Positions 50,500 to 61,184 of a stretch of DNA of 64,000 bases are shown here, one piece after another. Made by a program: the position numbers and the translations under genes. A model generated the notes under the pieces. That model did no database searches, was not told where the DNA came from, and saw nothing but the letters and a program-made list of their open reading frames with translations. Source of the DNA: Streptomyces rishiriensis. GTDB taxonomy: Bacteria > Actinomycetota > Actinomycetes > Streptomycetales > Streptomycetaceae. Each line of letters begins with the position of its first letter. Within the stretch, counting starts at the first letter, position 1. The stretch spans positions 310,001 through 374,000 of the forward strand of contig NZ_BEWA01000002.1 of NCBI RefSeq assembly GCF_003112535.1, in the 5' to 3' direction.

Positions 50500-53150
50500 G
50501 CGGAACCTCCGATCAGGGTGAGGAAGGCGTCCTCCAGGCGGCGGTGCGGGCCGACCGAGGTCACCGGCACGTCGAGCCGGACGAGTTCGGCGACCAGGCG
50601 CTGGGCGGCGCCGTCGGCGGCCAGGCGCACCAGCAGGCCGTCGTCGGCGCGCAGCGCGGAGGCCACCCCGGGCAGGGCGGCGATCTTCTCGACGACCGGC
50701 TCCTCCACGGGGGCGGCGGTGCCGACGAGGAGGGTGTCCCCGGAGCCGACGATCTCGGCGACCGGGCCCGCCTGGACGAGCCTTCCGCGGTCCATCACCA
50801 CGAGGTGCGTGCAGGACTGCTCGACCTCGGACAGCAGGTGGCTGGAGACGATGACCGTGCGGCCGGCCGCCGCGTAGCGGATCATCACTTCGCGCATCTC
50901 GCGGATCTGCGGCGGGTCGAGGCCGTTGGTGGGCTCGTCGAGGATGAGCAGGTCCGGAAGGCCGAGCATGGCCTGGGCGATGGCGAGGCGCTGGCGCATG
51001 CCCTGGGAGTAGGTGCGCACCGCGCGGGCCAGGGCGTCGCCGAGGCCGGCGATCTCCAGGGCCTCGTCGAGGTGGGCGTCCTCGGCGGGGCGGCCGGTGG
51101 CCCGCCAGTACAGCTCCAGGTTCTCCCGGCCGGTCAGGTGCGGCAGGAAGCCGGCGCCCTCGACGAAGGAGCCGACGCGGGACAGGACGGGCGCGCCGGG
51201 GCGGATCGCGTGGCCGAAGACGCGGACCTCGCCGCCGTCGGGTGTGATCAGGCCCATCAGCATGCGCAGGGTCGTCGTCTTGCCCGCGCCGTTCGGCCCG
51301 AGGAGTCCGAGGACCTGGCCCTTGTCGACGCGGAAGGACAGGTCGCGGACGCTGTAACGGTCGCCGTTCGCGTACTTCTTGCTCAGGTCGGTGATCTGGA
51401 GGGGGACCTCGGCGAGCGCGGGGTCGGGGGCCGGGCCGGCGGTGCGGCGGCGGGCGGACAGCAGCAGGGCGAGCGCGACGGCGGCGCCCGCGAGGGGGAG
51501 CCACCACACCCAGGACGGCAGCGGGGCGGCGGCCGTCGTCACGGCCGGAGCGGTGGGGACCTTGAGGTCGCCCTTCACGGAGACGGTGTAGGTCGCCGGG
51601 GCCGCCGGGGAGGCGTAGCCGAGGTCGGTGGAGGCGAGGACCAGGCGCAGCCGGTGGCCCTCCTCGACCTTGTGGTCGATCGCCGGGAGCGTGACGGTGA
51701 CGTCCTTGCCGGCCTTGGCGCCCTCGACGCGGACCGGGCTCACGAGCTGGGAGGGCAGCACCTGGTTGCCCTGGGGGCCGCCGCCGCTGACGTCGTAGAG
51801 CTTGGCGAAGAGGACGGCGGCGCCGGACGTCGACTTCACGTGGACGGTGACCGTCGGGGAGCCGGTGACCCGCAGGTCGCCGGCGACCGGTGCGGAGTCG
51901 AAGGCGGCGAACTGGCCGGGGAAGTCGAGGGAGAGGCCGACGCCGAGGGAGGAGAGCCGCGCGAGACCGCCGCCGCCGAGGCCGGGCAGGGCGGAGACGG
52001 CCGGCGGGGTCGCGCCGGGCGGGTTGACGAAGGACTGCTCCTCGCGGCGGCCGGTGAGCGGGAAGGAACGGTCGTCGCTGTTCAGCCCGGGGTAGCGGGC
52101 CGCGCTCGCGCCCCTCAACAGGGCAGCGCCGTCGGTGGAGTCGACGCCTCCGGTGCGGGTGACGCGGAAGGCGGGGCCGGTGTCGGCGGACGCGTCGCCC
52201 TTGAGATACCGGTCGAACCACGCGGTCACGCGGGACTGGACGCGGGCGGTCTCCATGTCGCCGCCGTCGTGGCCGCCGGCGATCCAGTCAACGTCCACGG
52301 GTGCGCCGTTCCTGCGGATCGCCTTCTCGGCCGCGTCGGACTGGGCGAGGGTGAACAGGGAGTCGGTCTGCCCCTGGAGGAGGAGGGTGGGGACCTTGAT
52401 GCGGTCGGCGACGGCGGACGGCGAGCGCGCTTCGAGGAGTTCGCGCGCGGCGGCGTCCGGGGCGCCGGACTCGGCGACGCGCTCGTACATCGCGGCCAGC
52501 GCGGGGGTGAAGCGGGCCGCGCCGCCGCCGGTGTTGAAGAAGACGCCGGCCCACAGCTTCTTGAACACGCCGTCGGGGAAGAGGGCGTCCGCGAGGTTCC
52601 AGTAGGTGATCGCGGGGGCGATGGCGTCGACGCGCTGGTCGTACCCGGCGGACAGCAGGGAGATCGCGCCGCCGTAGGAGGCGCCGGCCACGCCCACGCG
52701 CGGGTCGCCCGGCTTGTCGAGCCGGACCTCCGGCTGCTTCGCGAGCCAGTCGATCAGCCGGGAGACGTCGGCGACCTCGCCCTTCGGGTCGTTCAGCCCG
52801 ATCTTGCCGGTGGACCTGCCGAAGCCGCGCGCCGACCAGGTCAGCACCGCGTATCCGTCGCGGGCGAGCTTCTCGGCCTGCGACCTGACGTCGTCCTTGC
52901 TGCCGCCGAAGCCGTGCGCGAGGAGGACGGCGGGGCGGCGGCCGGAGCCGCCGGCGGTGAAGTAGGAGGTGTCCAGGCGTACGCCGTCCACCGCCATGAC
53001 CCGTTCGGCACTGTGCACGGCGGGCGGGTCGTCGCCGGCGGCGACGGCCGTCCAGGTACCGGCGCCGGCGAGTACGACGACGGCGGCCACGGCGGAGACG
53101 ATCCGTCGCGGCCGCCGTGGTCCTCGCAGACCGGGCAGTCGAAGATCCAT
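50496..53150 (-). CDS. Membrane-anchored S15-type hydrolase fused to an ABC ATPase
   Basis: 884 aa. Layout: N-terminal signal anchor (IVSAVAAVVVLAGAGTWTAV, about 17-36), an extracytoplasmic alpha/beta hydrolase of the X-Pro dipeptidyl-peptidase/CocE type (VLLAHGFGGSKDDV; WSARGFGRSTGK; nucleophile elbow GASYGGAISLL; VDWIAGGHDGG), a beta-sandwich (about 380-530), a membrane helix (LPSWVWWLPLAGAAVALALL, about 550-570) and a cytosolic ABC ATPase (Walker A GPNGAGKTT, signature YSQGMRQRLAIAQAM, Walker B LLILDEPTNGLD). One chain thus spans the membrane twice and pairs with the permease. Substrate unknown; peptide processing with export is plausible. Confidence 0.88.
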   Translation of the reverse strand: MDLRLPGLRGPRRPRRIVSAVAAVVVLAGAGTWTAVAAGDDPPAVHSAERVMAVDGVRLDTSYFTAGGSGRRPAVLLAHGFGGSKDDVRSQAEKLARDGYAVLTWSARGFGRSTGKIGLNDPKGEVADVSRLIDWLAKQPEVRLDKPGDPRVGVAGASYGGAISLLSAGYDQRVDAIAPAITYWNLADALFPDGVFKKLWAGVFFNTGGGAARFTPALAAMYERVAESGAPDAAARELLEARSPSAVADRIKVPTLLLQGQTDSLFTLAQSDAAEKAIRRNGAPVDVDWIAGGHDGGDMETARVQSRVTAWFDRYLKGDASADTGPAFRVTRTGGVDSTDGAALLRGASAARYPGLNSDDRSFPLTGRREEQSFVNPPGATPPAVSALPGLGGGGLARLSSLGVGLSLDFPGQFAAFDSAPVAGDLRVTGSPTVTVHVKSTSGAAVLFAKLYDVSGGGPQGNQVLPSQLVSPVRVEGAKAGKDVTVTLPAIDHKVEEGHRLRLVLASTDLGYASPAAPATYTVSVKGDLKVPTAPAVTTAAAPLPSWVWWLPLAGAAVALALLLSARRRTAGPAPDPALAEVPLQITDLSKKYANGDRYSVRDLSFRVDKGQVLGLLGPNGAGKTTTLRMLMGLITPDGGEVRVFGHAIRPGAPVLSRVGSFVEGAGFLPHLTGRENLELYWRATGRPAEDAHLDEALEIAGLGDALARAVRTYSQGMRQRLAIAQAMLGLPDLLILDEPTNGLDPPQIREMREVMIRYAAAGRTVIVSSHLLSEVEQSCTHLVVMDRGRLVQAGPVAEIVGSGDTLLVGTAAPVEEPVVEKIAALPGVASALRADDGLLVRLAADGAAQRLVAELVRLDVPVTSVGPHRRLEDAFLTLIGGSA

Positions 53151-53267
53151 GCTTCAACCGTACGGGGTCGACCTGTCAGGGAGCGCTCGACCGTGGGCCG
53201 AATCCGCCCCCCTCCCGGCGGCGTACGCGGCGGCCCCGGCGTACCGCGGACGCGGTATGCCGGAAGG

Positions 53268-54665
53268 TCAGTCGCGGGCGTCCTCGGGGAGGGAGACCAG
53301 CCAGCGGGTGTCGCGGCGCGGGCGGAGGTAGAGGGCCCAGTAGAGGGTGGCGACGGCGGTGATGCCGCCGGTCCACAGGAGATAGCCCGTCTCCTGCTGG
53401 GTGAGGATGTAGCCGAGGACGGCGATCAGCAGGGCGGGCAGGACCGGCCACAGGGGCATGCGCCAGGCGGAGGTGTGCCGGTGGTGGCCGCGGCGGGAGA
53501 GCAGCGCGGCGACGGCGACGAGCAGGTACATCCCGGTCACCGAGACCCCGGTGACGCCGTAGAGGGTGTCCAGGTTCACGAAGCAGAGCAGCGCGCCGGG
53601 GACGCCGACGGCCAGGGTGGCCACCCAGGGGGAGCCGAAGCGGCCGAGCTTGGAGAAGACGTCGTTGACGGGCTGGGGCCAGGCCTTGTCGCGGGCGGAG
53701 GCGAACAGGACCCGGGAGTTCTGGATGACCATGACGATGCCGGCGTTGATGATCGCGAGCGCCACGCAGAGGCTGACGAAGGCGCCGACCGCGGAGTCGG
53801 ACCAGGCGGTCACCATGGAGCCGATGTCGCCGCCGGTGAGCTGGGAGAGGTCGGAGGCGCCGAGGGTGATGGCGACGACCGGGACCAGGATGATCACCGT
53901 GGAGATGGCGAGGGTGGCCAGGACCGTGCGGGCGACGTTGCGGCGCGGGTGCTCCAGCTCCTCGGAGAGGTAGACGGCGGTCGAGAAGCCCTGGGTGACG
54001 AAGAGGGCGATGGCCAGGCCGGAGACGACCAGCATGGCGGTCACGGCGTCGGTGCGCCCGTGCGCGCCGGCGACCTGCATCGAGACGAGGCTGCCCGCGC
54101 CGCGGTGGCTGTGGGCGAAGCCCAGGACGGCCACGACGGCGGCCGCGATGACCTCCAGGACCAGGAAGACGCCGGTGATCCAGGCGTTGGCGCGCAGGTC
54201 GAGCAGACCGGCGAGGGTGGCGAGCAGCATGACGCCGGCGCCCGCGAGGGCGGGGTCCAGATGGACGAGCGGGGCGAGGTAGTCGGCCGTGCCCATGGCG
54301 ATCACCGGCGGGACGATCATGACGACGAGGAGGGAGAGGACGAAGACCAGCCAGCCGGCGAGCCGTCCGGCCAGCGTCGACACCATGGCGTACTCGCCGC
54401 CCGCGCTGGGGATGAGGGTGCCCAGCTCCGAGTAGCAGAACGCCACGGCGACGCAGAGCAGCGAGCCGATCGCGATCGTGAGGGCGGTCGCGGTGCCGAG
54501 CGAGCCGAACAGGTCCGGGACGACGACGAACAGGGTGGAGGCGGGGGTGACGCAGGAGAGGGTCAGAAGGGTGCCGCCGACGACTCCGATGGAGCGCTTG
54601 AGCTTCTGGGGACTGTCGGGCGCCTGAGGGAGGGCGGCCTCGACGGGGCGGAGCGTGTCGGTCAT
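53268..54665 (-). CDS. APC-superfamily amino acid/polyamine permease
   Basis: 465 aa from ATG 54665. About twelve hydrophobic helices with APC features: LKRSIGVVGGTLLTLSCVTP in TM1, ELGTLIPSAGGEYAMVSTLA and QGFSTAVYLSEELEHPRRNV in the middle. Family members exchange or import amino acids or amines by proton coupling. It stands alone, with a 23-bp near-perfect palindrome about 90 bases upstream, suggesting repression by an unlinked regulator. The specific substrate cannot be deduced. Confidence 0.88.
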   Translation of the reverse strand: MTDTLRPVEAALPQAPDSPQKLKRSIGVVGGTLLTLSCVTPASTLFVVVPDLFGSLGTATALTIAIGSLLCVAVAFCYSELGTLIPSAGGEYAMVSTLAGRLAGWLVFVLSLLVVMIVPPVIAMGTADYLAPLVHLDPALAGAGVMLLATLAGLLDLRANAWITGVFLVLEVIAAAVVAVLGFAHSHRGAGSLVSMQVAGAHGRTDAVTAMLVVSGLAIALFVTQGFSTAVYLSEELEHPRRNVARTVLATLAISTVIILVPVVAITLGASDLSQLTGGDIGSMVTAWSDSAVGAFVSLCVALAIINAGIVMVIQNSRVLFASARDKAWPQPVNDVFSKLGRFGSPWVATLAVGVPGALLCFVNLDTLYGVTGVSVTGMYLLVAVAALLSRRGHHRHTSAWRMPLWPVLPALLIAVLGYILTQQETGYLLWTGGITAVATLYWALYLRPRRDTRWLVSLPEDARD

Positions 54666-54756
54666 GCGGCGATTCCGATCGACTCGTGCGGATGCCTCCG
54701 GCGGCTGTGATGGTGCTGCATGGAACCCCGACGAAAACCGGTGCGTCAATAGGTGT

Positions 54757-54779
54757 TCACCTACGGAATCCGTAGGTGA
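54757..54779. promoter_or_regulatory. 23-bp palindromic operator
   Basis: Arms TCACCTACGGA (54757-54767) and TCCGTAGGTGA (54769-54779) are perfect inverted repeats around one central A. Located 92-114 bases upstream of the permease start and not followed by a T-run, so it reads as a dimeric repressor site rather than a terminator. Confidence 0.7.
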
Positions 54780-54874
54780 GTGGCAGTTTTTGCTGCGCTT
54801 ACGGTCGTCCACGGCCAGTGGGCGCTGCGACTCGGGGCGTGCTGGAACCGCAGGCCTGACGCCGAAAAAAACGG

Positions 54875-54901
54875 GAAGCCGTCCGGAGTCCGGACGGCTT
54901 C
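54875..54901 (-). terminator. Intrinsic terminator of the iol operon
   Basis: GAAGCCGTCCGG (54875-54886) pairs perfectly with CCGGACGGCTTC (54890-54901). On the minus strand it is followed by CCCGTTTTTTT, just past the mmsA stop at 54921. Confidence 0.9.
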
Positions 54902-54920
54902 ACCAGGAAGGGCGGGTCGG

Positions 54921-56423
<1,503 letters not shown>

Positions 56424-56437
56424 GACCGAGTGCTCCT

Positions 56438-58315
56438 TCACAGATGGCGGCGTCGGGTGGAGACGTGCCGTTCGTACAGCTCACGTGCCTTCACCGCGGA
56501 CGGTCGGGTCGCGGTCTCGGCCACAGGTACATCCCACCAGGCCTGTGCCGGCGGCGGGCCCGACACAGTGTCGGCCGTTTCGGTCTCGACGTAGACACAC
56601 GTGGGAGTGTCGGCGCGCCGCGCCTCGGCGAGCGCCTCGCGCAGTTCGCGGACGGTCTTCGCGCGCAGCACGCGCATGCCGAGGCTGGCCACGTTCGCGG
56701 CCAGGTCGACGGGCAGCGGGGCCCCGGTGAACGTGCCGTCGTCCGCGGTGTAGCGGTAGGCCGTGCCGAACCGCTCGCCGCCCACCGACTCCGAGAGGCC
56801 GCCGATCGAGGCGTAGCCGTGGTTCTGCACGAGCAGGATCTTGATCGCGATCCCCTCCTGCACGGCCGTCACGATCTCCGTCGGCATCATCAGATACGTG
56901 CCGTCGCCCACCAGCGCCCAGACGTTGCGCTCGGGAGCGGCCAGCTTCACGCCGATCGCGGCCGGGATCTCGTATCCCATGCAGGAGTAGCCGTACTCCA
57001 GGTGGTACTGGTCCCGCGAGCGCGCCCGCCACAGTTTGTGCAGGTCGCCGGGGAGGGAGCCGGCCGCGTTGATGATCACGTCCGACTCGTCGACGAGGGC
57101 GTCGAGCGCGCCGAGCACCTGCGGCTGCGTGGGGCGCACGTCGGGTTCGTCGGCCTCGTAGCAGGCGTCGACGCGCTGCTCCCAGCGCTCCTTGTCCTCG
57201 CCGTACTCGGTGACGTAGGCGTCGGCGACCCGGTGGCCGTGCGAGCGCAGCGCCCCGGTCAGCTCGTCCAGCGCGCTGCGGGCGTCCGCGACCAGCGGGA
57301 GGCCGGCGAGCTTGTGGCCGTCGAAGGAGGCGATGTTGAGGTTGAGGAAGCGGACGCCGTCGCCCTGGAACAGGGTGTTGGACGCGGTGGTGAAGTCGGT
57401 GTAGCGGGTGCCGACGCCGATGACCAGGTCGGCGGTGCGGGCCAGCTCGTCGGCGGTCGCGGTGCCGGTGTGGCCGACGCCGCCCACGTCCTGGGGGTGG
57501 TCGTGGCGCAGTGAGCCCTTGCCGGCCTGGGTGGAGGCGACGGGGATGCCGGTGGCCTCGGCGAAGGCCGCGAGGGCCTCCTCGGCGCGGCTGTGGTGGA
57601 CTCCGCCGCCCGCGACGACGAGGGGGCGGCGGGCCGCTCGGATCGCCCGGACGGCCTCGGCCAGCTCGGCCGGGTCGGCGGCGGGGCGGCGGACGGTCCA
57701 GGTGCGCTCGGCGAAGAACTCGTCGGGCCAGTCGTAGGCCTCGGCCTGGACGTCCTGCGGCAGCGCGAGGGTGACCGCGCCCGTCTCCACCGGGTCGGTG
57801 AGGACCCGCATCGCCTGCAGCGCCGCCGGGATCAGGGCCTCGGGGCGGGTGACGCGGTCGAAGTACCTCGACACCGGCCGCAGACAGTCGTTGACGGACA
57901 CGTCGCCCGCGTAGGGGACCTCGAGCTGCTGGAGCACCGGGTCGGCGACGCGGGTCGCGAAGACGTCGCCGGGCAGCAGCAGGACCGGGAGGTGGTTGAC
58001 GGTGGCGAGGGCGGCGCCGGTGACCAGGTTGGTCGCGCCGGGGCCGATCGACGTCGTCACCGCGTGGGTGGACAGGCGGTTCGACTGGCGGGCGTAGCCG
58101 ACGGCCGCGTGCACCATGGACTGCTCGTTGCGGCCCTGGTGGAAGGGCATGTCGTCGCCGTACTCGACCAGCGCCTGACCGAGGCCGGCGACGTTGCCGT
58201 GGCCGAAGATGCCCCAGGTCGCGCCGATCAGCCGCTGCCGTACGCCGTCGCGCTCGGTGTGCTGTGCGGCGAGGAAGCGCACCAGCGCCTGGGCCACGGT
58301 GAGCCTGGTGGTCAT
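56438..58315 (-). CDS. iolD: 3D-(3,5/4)-trihydroxycyclohexane-1,2-dione acylhydrolase
   Basis: 625 aa, a ThDP-dependent enzyme of the acetolactate-synthase fold. N-terminal Pyr domain with GIFGHGNVAGLGQALVEYGD and QGRNEQSMVHAAVGYARQSN; C-terminal PP domain with VGDGTYLMMPTEIVTAVQEG (GDGx~27 N-type cofactor motif). It cleaves the inositol-derived ring to 5-deoxy-D-glucuronate. Start interlocks with the iolB stop, so they are coupled. Confidence 0.93.
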   Translation of the reverse strand: MTTRLTVAQALVRFLAAQHTERDGVRQRLIGATWGIFGHGNVAGLGQALVEYGDDMPFHQGRNEQSMVHAAVGYARQSNRLSTHAVTTSIGPGATNLVTGAALATVNHLPVLLLPGDVFATRVADPVLQQLEVPYAGDVSVNDCLRPVSRYFDRVTRPEALIPAALQAMRVLTDPVETGAVTLALPQDVQAEAYDWPDEFFAERTWTVRRPAADPAELAEAVRAIRAARRPLVVAGGGVHHSRAEEALAAFAEATGIPVASTQAGKGSLRHDHPQDVGGVGHTGTATADELARTADLVIGVGTRYTDFTTASNTLFQGDGVRFLNLNIASFDGHKLAGLPLVADARSALDELTGALRSHGHRVADAYVTEYGEDKERWEQRVDACYEADEPDVRPTQPQVLGALDALVDESDVIINAAGSLPGDLHKLWRARSRDQYHLEYGYSCMGYEIPAAIGVKLAAPERNVWALVGDGTYLMMPTEIVTAVQEGIAIKILLVQNHGYASIGGLSESVGGERFGTAYRYTADDGTFTGAPLPVDLAANVASLGMRVLRAKTVRELREALAEARRADTPTCVYVETETADTVSGPPPAQAWWDVPVAETATRPSAVKARELYERHVSTRRRHL

Positions 58316-59142
58316 CGGTAACCCCCTTCTGCGTGGGCCGGGTGGAAGCAGATCCGCCACTCGCGGGTCTCGCCGGGACCGGCCATGACGTTGAGGTAGT
58401 ACATGGCGTGGCCGGGCTGGGCGATCGACGGGCCGTGCCAGCCGTCGGGGACGAGGACGGCGTCGCCGGAGCGGACCTCGGCGAGGACGTCGGAGCCTCC
58501 CTCGCGGGAGGGGGACACGCGCTGGTAGCCGAACCCGTGCGGGCCGTCGATCTCGAAGTAGTAGATCTCCTCGAGCTCGGCCTCCTCGCCCGGCCGGTGC
58601 TCGTCGTGCTTGTGCGGCGGGTACGAGGACCAGTTGCCGCCGGGGGTGATCACCTCGACGGCGATCAGCTTGTCGCAGTCGAAGGCGTCGGCGGAGGCGA
58701 AGTTGCGCACATGGCGCAACTGGCCGCCGCTGCCGCGCTCTTCGACGGGGACCTCCGGCGCGGGGCCGTAGCGGGCGGGGAGTCGTCGCTCGCACTTCGC
58801 TCCTGCCAGGGCGAAGCGGCCTCCCGCGCCGGAGGCGATCTGGACCCGGGCGTCGCGGGGAACGTACGCGAAGTCGGAGACCGACGCGAACACCGTTTCC
58901 CTGCCCAGGAGTTGAAACTCGTCTTCGTCTGTGCGCACGGTACATCCGCCCGTGAGGGGAAGGACGATCCACTCGCTCTCACCGGTGGTGAAGGTGTGGG
59001 TCCCCCCCGGTTCCAGCTCGACGATCCGCAGGCTGCAGTAGCCCCAGCCGGCCCGCTCGGGGTCGATGTCGAGCGTGTAGTGGTCGCCGGCGGTCGTGCC
59101 GTGCGGGAGGTACAGGTCGTGGTGCGGCTCCGTGTGCGTCAT
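58312..59142 (-). CDS. iolB: 5-deoxy-glucuronate isomerase
   Basis: 276 aa, cupin fold. Metal-site residues are visible in SSYPPHKHDEHRPGEEAELE and IYYFEIDGPHGFGYQRV, and a late HGPSIAQPGHAMYYLNVMAG. It converts 5-deoxy-D-glucuronate to 2-deoxy-5-keto-D-gluconate in the myo-inositol pathway. Length is normal for IolB. Seven bases follow the Cgl0159-like gene stop. Confidence 0.93.
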   Translation of the reverse strand: MTHTEPHHDLYLPHGTTAGDHYTLDIDPERAGWGYCSLRIVELEPGGTHTFTTGESEWIVLPLTGGCTVRTDEDEFQLLGRETVFASVSDFAYVPRDARVQIASGAGGRFALAGAKCERRLPARYGPAPEVPVEERGSGGQLRHVRNFASADAFDCDKLIAVEVITPGGNWSSYPPHKHDEHRPGEEAELEEIYYFEIDGPHGFGYQRVSPSREGGSDVLAEVRSGDAVLVPDGWHGPSIAQPGHAMYYLNVMAGPGETREWRICFHPAHAEGGYR

Positions 59143-59149
59143 GCGGCCC

Positions 59150-60043
59150 TCACAGCAGTCCTACGGCGGTGTCCACGGCGGCGGCGACGTCCCCGTCCGC
59201 CGGGTACAGCAGCGAACGGCCGACGACCAGGCCCCGGACGGTGGGCAGTTGCAGCGCCCCGCGCCACTTCTCGTACGCGCCGTCCTGTTCCTCGACGGAG
59301 CCGCCGACCTCGCCGCCCAGCAGGACGGCGGGCAGGGTCGAGGTCTCCATGACCTCGGCCATGTCGTCGGGGTTGTCGGTGACCGGGACCTTCAGCCAGG
59401 TGTAGGCGGAGGTGCCGCCCAGACCGGAGGCGATGGCGATCGACCGGGTGACGGCCTCGGCGGACAGATCGTTGCCCAGCCTGCCGTCGGGGCCGCGCCG
59501 GCTGATGAACGGCTCGACGAAGAGGGGGAGTCTGCGGGCGGCCATGTCGTCGACCGCGCGGGCGGTGGTCTCCAGGGTGGTGAGGGAGCCCGGGTCGTCG
59601 TAGTCGATGCGCAGCAGCAGCTTGCCCGCGTCGAAGTTCAGCCGCTCGATGTCCTCGGCCCGGTGGCCGGTGAAGCGGTCGTCGAGCTCGAAGACGGCGC
59701 CCTGGAGGCCGCCGCGGTTCATGGACCCCATGACGACCTTGCCGTCGAGGGCGCCCAGCAGCAGGAGGTCGTCGAGGATGTCGGCGGTCGCGAGGACGCC
59801 GTCGACGCCGGGCCGGGACAGGGCGAGGCAGAGGCGTTCGAGCAGGTCGGCGCGGTTGGCCATGGCCAGCTTGGCCCCGCCGACGCCGAGCGCGCCGCGG
59901 GCCGGGTGGTCGGCGGCGACGATCATCAGCCGGCCGGAGTCGCCCAGCAGCGGTCTGCGCGGGCGGCGGGCGGCGGCCTCGGCGATCGCCTCGGGGTACT
60001 GCGTGCGCAGCCGGACGAGTTCGGAGACGTCGACGGTCGTCAC
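59150..60043 (-). CDS. Cgl0159-like (beta/alpha)8 aldolase
   Basis: 297 aa from GTG 60043, overlapping the iolC stop (GTGA). TIM-barrel aldolase-like protein: RLMIVAADHPARGALGVGG with a Lys region downstream (DAGKLLLRIDYDDPGSLTTL) and YTWLKVPVTDN carrying the probable Schiff-base Lys. Cgl0159 homologues occur in actinobacterial inositol clusters and probably take the IolJ role, cleaving 2-deoxy-5-keto-D-gluconate 6-phosphate to malonate semialdehyde and DHAP. That role is inferred; no classical IolJ is present here. Confidence 0.85.
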   Translation of the reverse strand: MTTVDVSELVRLRTQYPEAIAEAAARRPRRPLLGDSGRLMIVAADHPARGALGVGGAKLAMANRADLLERLCLALSRPGVDGVLATADILDDLLLLGALDGKVVMGSMNRGGLQGAVFELDDRFTGHRAEDIERLNFDAGKLLLRIDYDDPGSLTTLETTARAVDDMAARRLPLFVEPFISRRGPDGRLGNDLSAEAVTRSIAIASGLGGTSAYTWLKVPVTDNPDDMAEVMETSTLPAVLLGGEVGGSVEEQDGAYEKWRGALQLPTVRGLVVGRSLLYPADGDVAAAVDTAVGLL

Positions 60044-61008
60044 AGGACGGCCCCCGCCTCGATCGCCGCTTCCACTTCGGCCGGCGTCGGCATCGCGGAG
60101 GAGCACTCCAGCCGGGAGGCGACGATGGCGCCGGCCGCGTTGGCGTGACGCATGATCTTCTCCAGGTCCCAGCCTTCGAGCAGGCCGTGGCAGAGGGAGC
60201 CGCCGAACGCGTCACCGGCCCCGAGGCCGTTGAGGACGTCCACCGGCAGCGGCGGGACCTCGGCGGACCCGCCCTTGCTGTCGACGGCGAGCACGCCCTT
60301 GGGGCCCTGCTTGACCACGGCGAGCTCGACGCCCGCGTCCAGCAGCGCCTGAGCCGCCGCCCGCGGCTCGCGCACCCCGGTGGCGACCTCCACCTCGTCG
60401 AGGTTGCCGACCGCGACCGTGGCGTGTTTCAGCGCCTCGGCGTAGAACGGGCGGGCGGCCTCGGCCGGCGCGCCCCCGGACGGGTCCTTCCAGAACATCG
60501 GCCGCCAGTCGAGGTCGAAGACCGTGATGCCGGCCTTCGCCCGGTGGGCGAGGGCGGCCAGGGTCGCGGTGCGGCTGGGCTCCTCGCTCAGGCCGGTGCC
60601 GGTGACCCAGAAGACACGGGCCTCGCGGACGGCGTCGAGGTCGAGCTCGTGGGCGTCGATCTCCAGGTCCGGCGCCTTGGGCTGCCGGTAGAAGTACAGC
60701 GGGAAGTCGTCCGGCGGGAAGATCTCGCAGAAGGTGACCGGCGTCGGCAGCCCGGGCACGGACGTGACCCAGCGGTCGTCCACGCCGAAGCCGCGCAGGG
60801 CCTCGTGCAGATACGTGCCGAAGGGGTCGTCGCCGGTGCGGGAGATCACCGCCGTCTCCCGGCCGAGACGGGCCGCGGCGACGGCCACGTTGGTCGCCGA
60901 TCCTCCCAGGAACTTCCCGAAGGACGTGACCTGCGGGAGCGGGACGCCCGTCTGCAGCGGATAGAGGTCCACTCCTATCCGCCCCATGGTGATCACGTCG
61001 TACGCCAT
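60040..61008 (-). CDS. iolC: 5-dehydro-2-deoxygluconokinase
   Basis: 322 aa from ATG 61008, with CGAAGGGAAC upstream. PfkB/ribokinase family: YDVITMGRIGVDLYPLQTGV, GGSATNVAVAAARLG and the catalytic anion-hole motif NGLGAGDAFGGSLCHGLLEG (Asp as base). It phosphorylates 2-deoxy-5-keto-D-gluconate. First gene of the minus-strand iol operon; its promoter is in the divergent region with the iolE-like gene. Confidence 0.92.
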   Translation of the reverse strand: MAYDVITMGRIGVDLYPLQTGVPLPQVTSFGKFLGGSATNVAVAAARLGRETAVISRTGDDPFGTYLHEALRGFGVDDRWVTSVPGLPTPVTFCEIFPPDDFPLYFYRQPKAPDLEIDAHELDLDAVREARVFWVTGTGLSEEPSRTATLAALAHRAKAGITVFDLDWRPMFWKDPSGGAPAEAARPFYAEALKHATVAVGNLDEVEVATGVREPRAAAQALLDAGVELAVVKQGPKGVLAVDSKGGSAEVPPLPVDVLNGLGAGDAFGGSLCHGLLEGWDLEKIMRHANAAGAIVASRLECSSAMPTPAEVEAAIEAGAVL

Positions 61009-61091
61009 CGAGTTCCCTTCGCATCGGCTCGGCCTCGGAAGACCGTCCACGGCACGTCCGCGGCGCACGTCCCGTATCGGCTCTCACGGCT

Positions 61092-61154
61092 TTCTAGCCC
61101 CGCACGGCGGGCCCTGTCAATGTTTTGTCCAGACATTCGGACCAGCCCTTGACA
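61092..61154. promoter_or_regulatory. Divergent promoters and operator of the iol genes
   Basis: Leftward: TTGACA (61120-61115) and CTAGAA (61097-61092) at 17-bp spacing, a near-consensus pair for iolC. Rightward: TTGACA at 61149-61154 with a weak -10 (CACGCT, 61172). Between them AATGT...ACATT and TGTC-CA-GACA arms form an operator-like inverted repeat. One repressor could shut both sides. Confidence 0.6.
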
Positions 61155-61184
61155 CCCCCAGGACGAGACTTCACGCTGGCGGCC

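Noticed and set aside
50544..54710. Open frame of about 1388 codons on the plus strand
   Set aside because: Antisense to the hydrolase-ABC fusion and APC permease. Composition is Gly/Asp/Arg/Val-rich shadow coding typical of high-GC DNA; the minus-strand genes have clear domains.
54875..54901. Second operator near the permease
   Set aside because: The perfect hairpin is followed by a T-run on the minus strand next to the mmsA stop, so it is a terminator.
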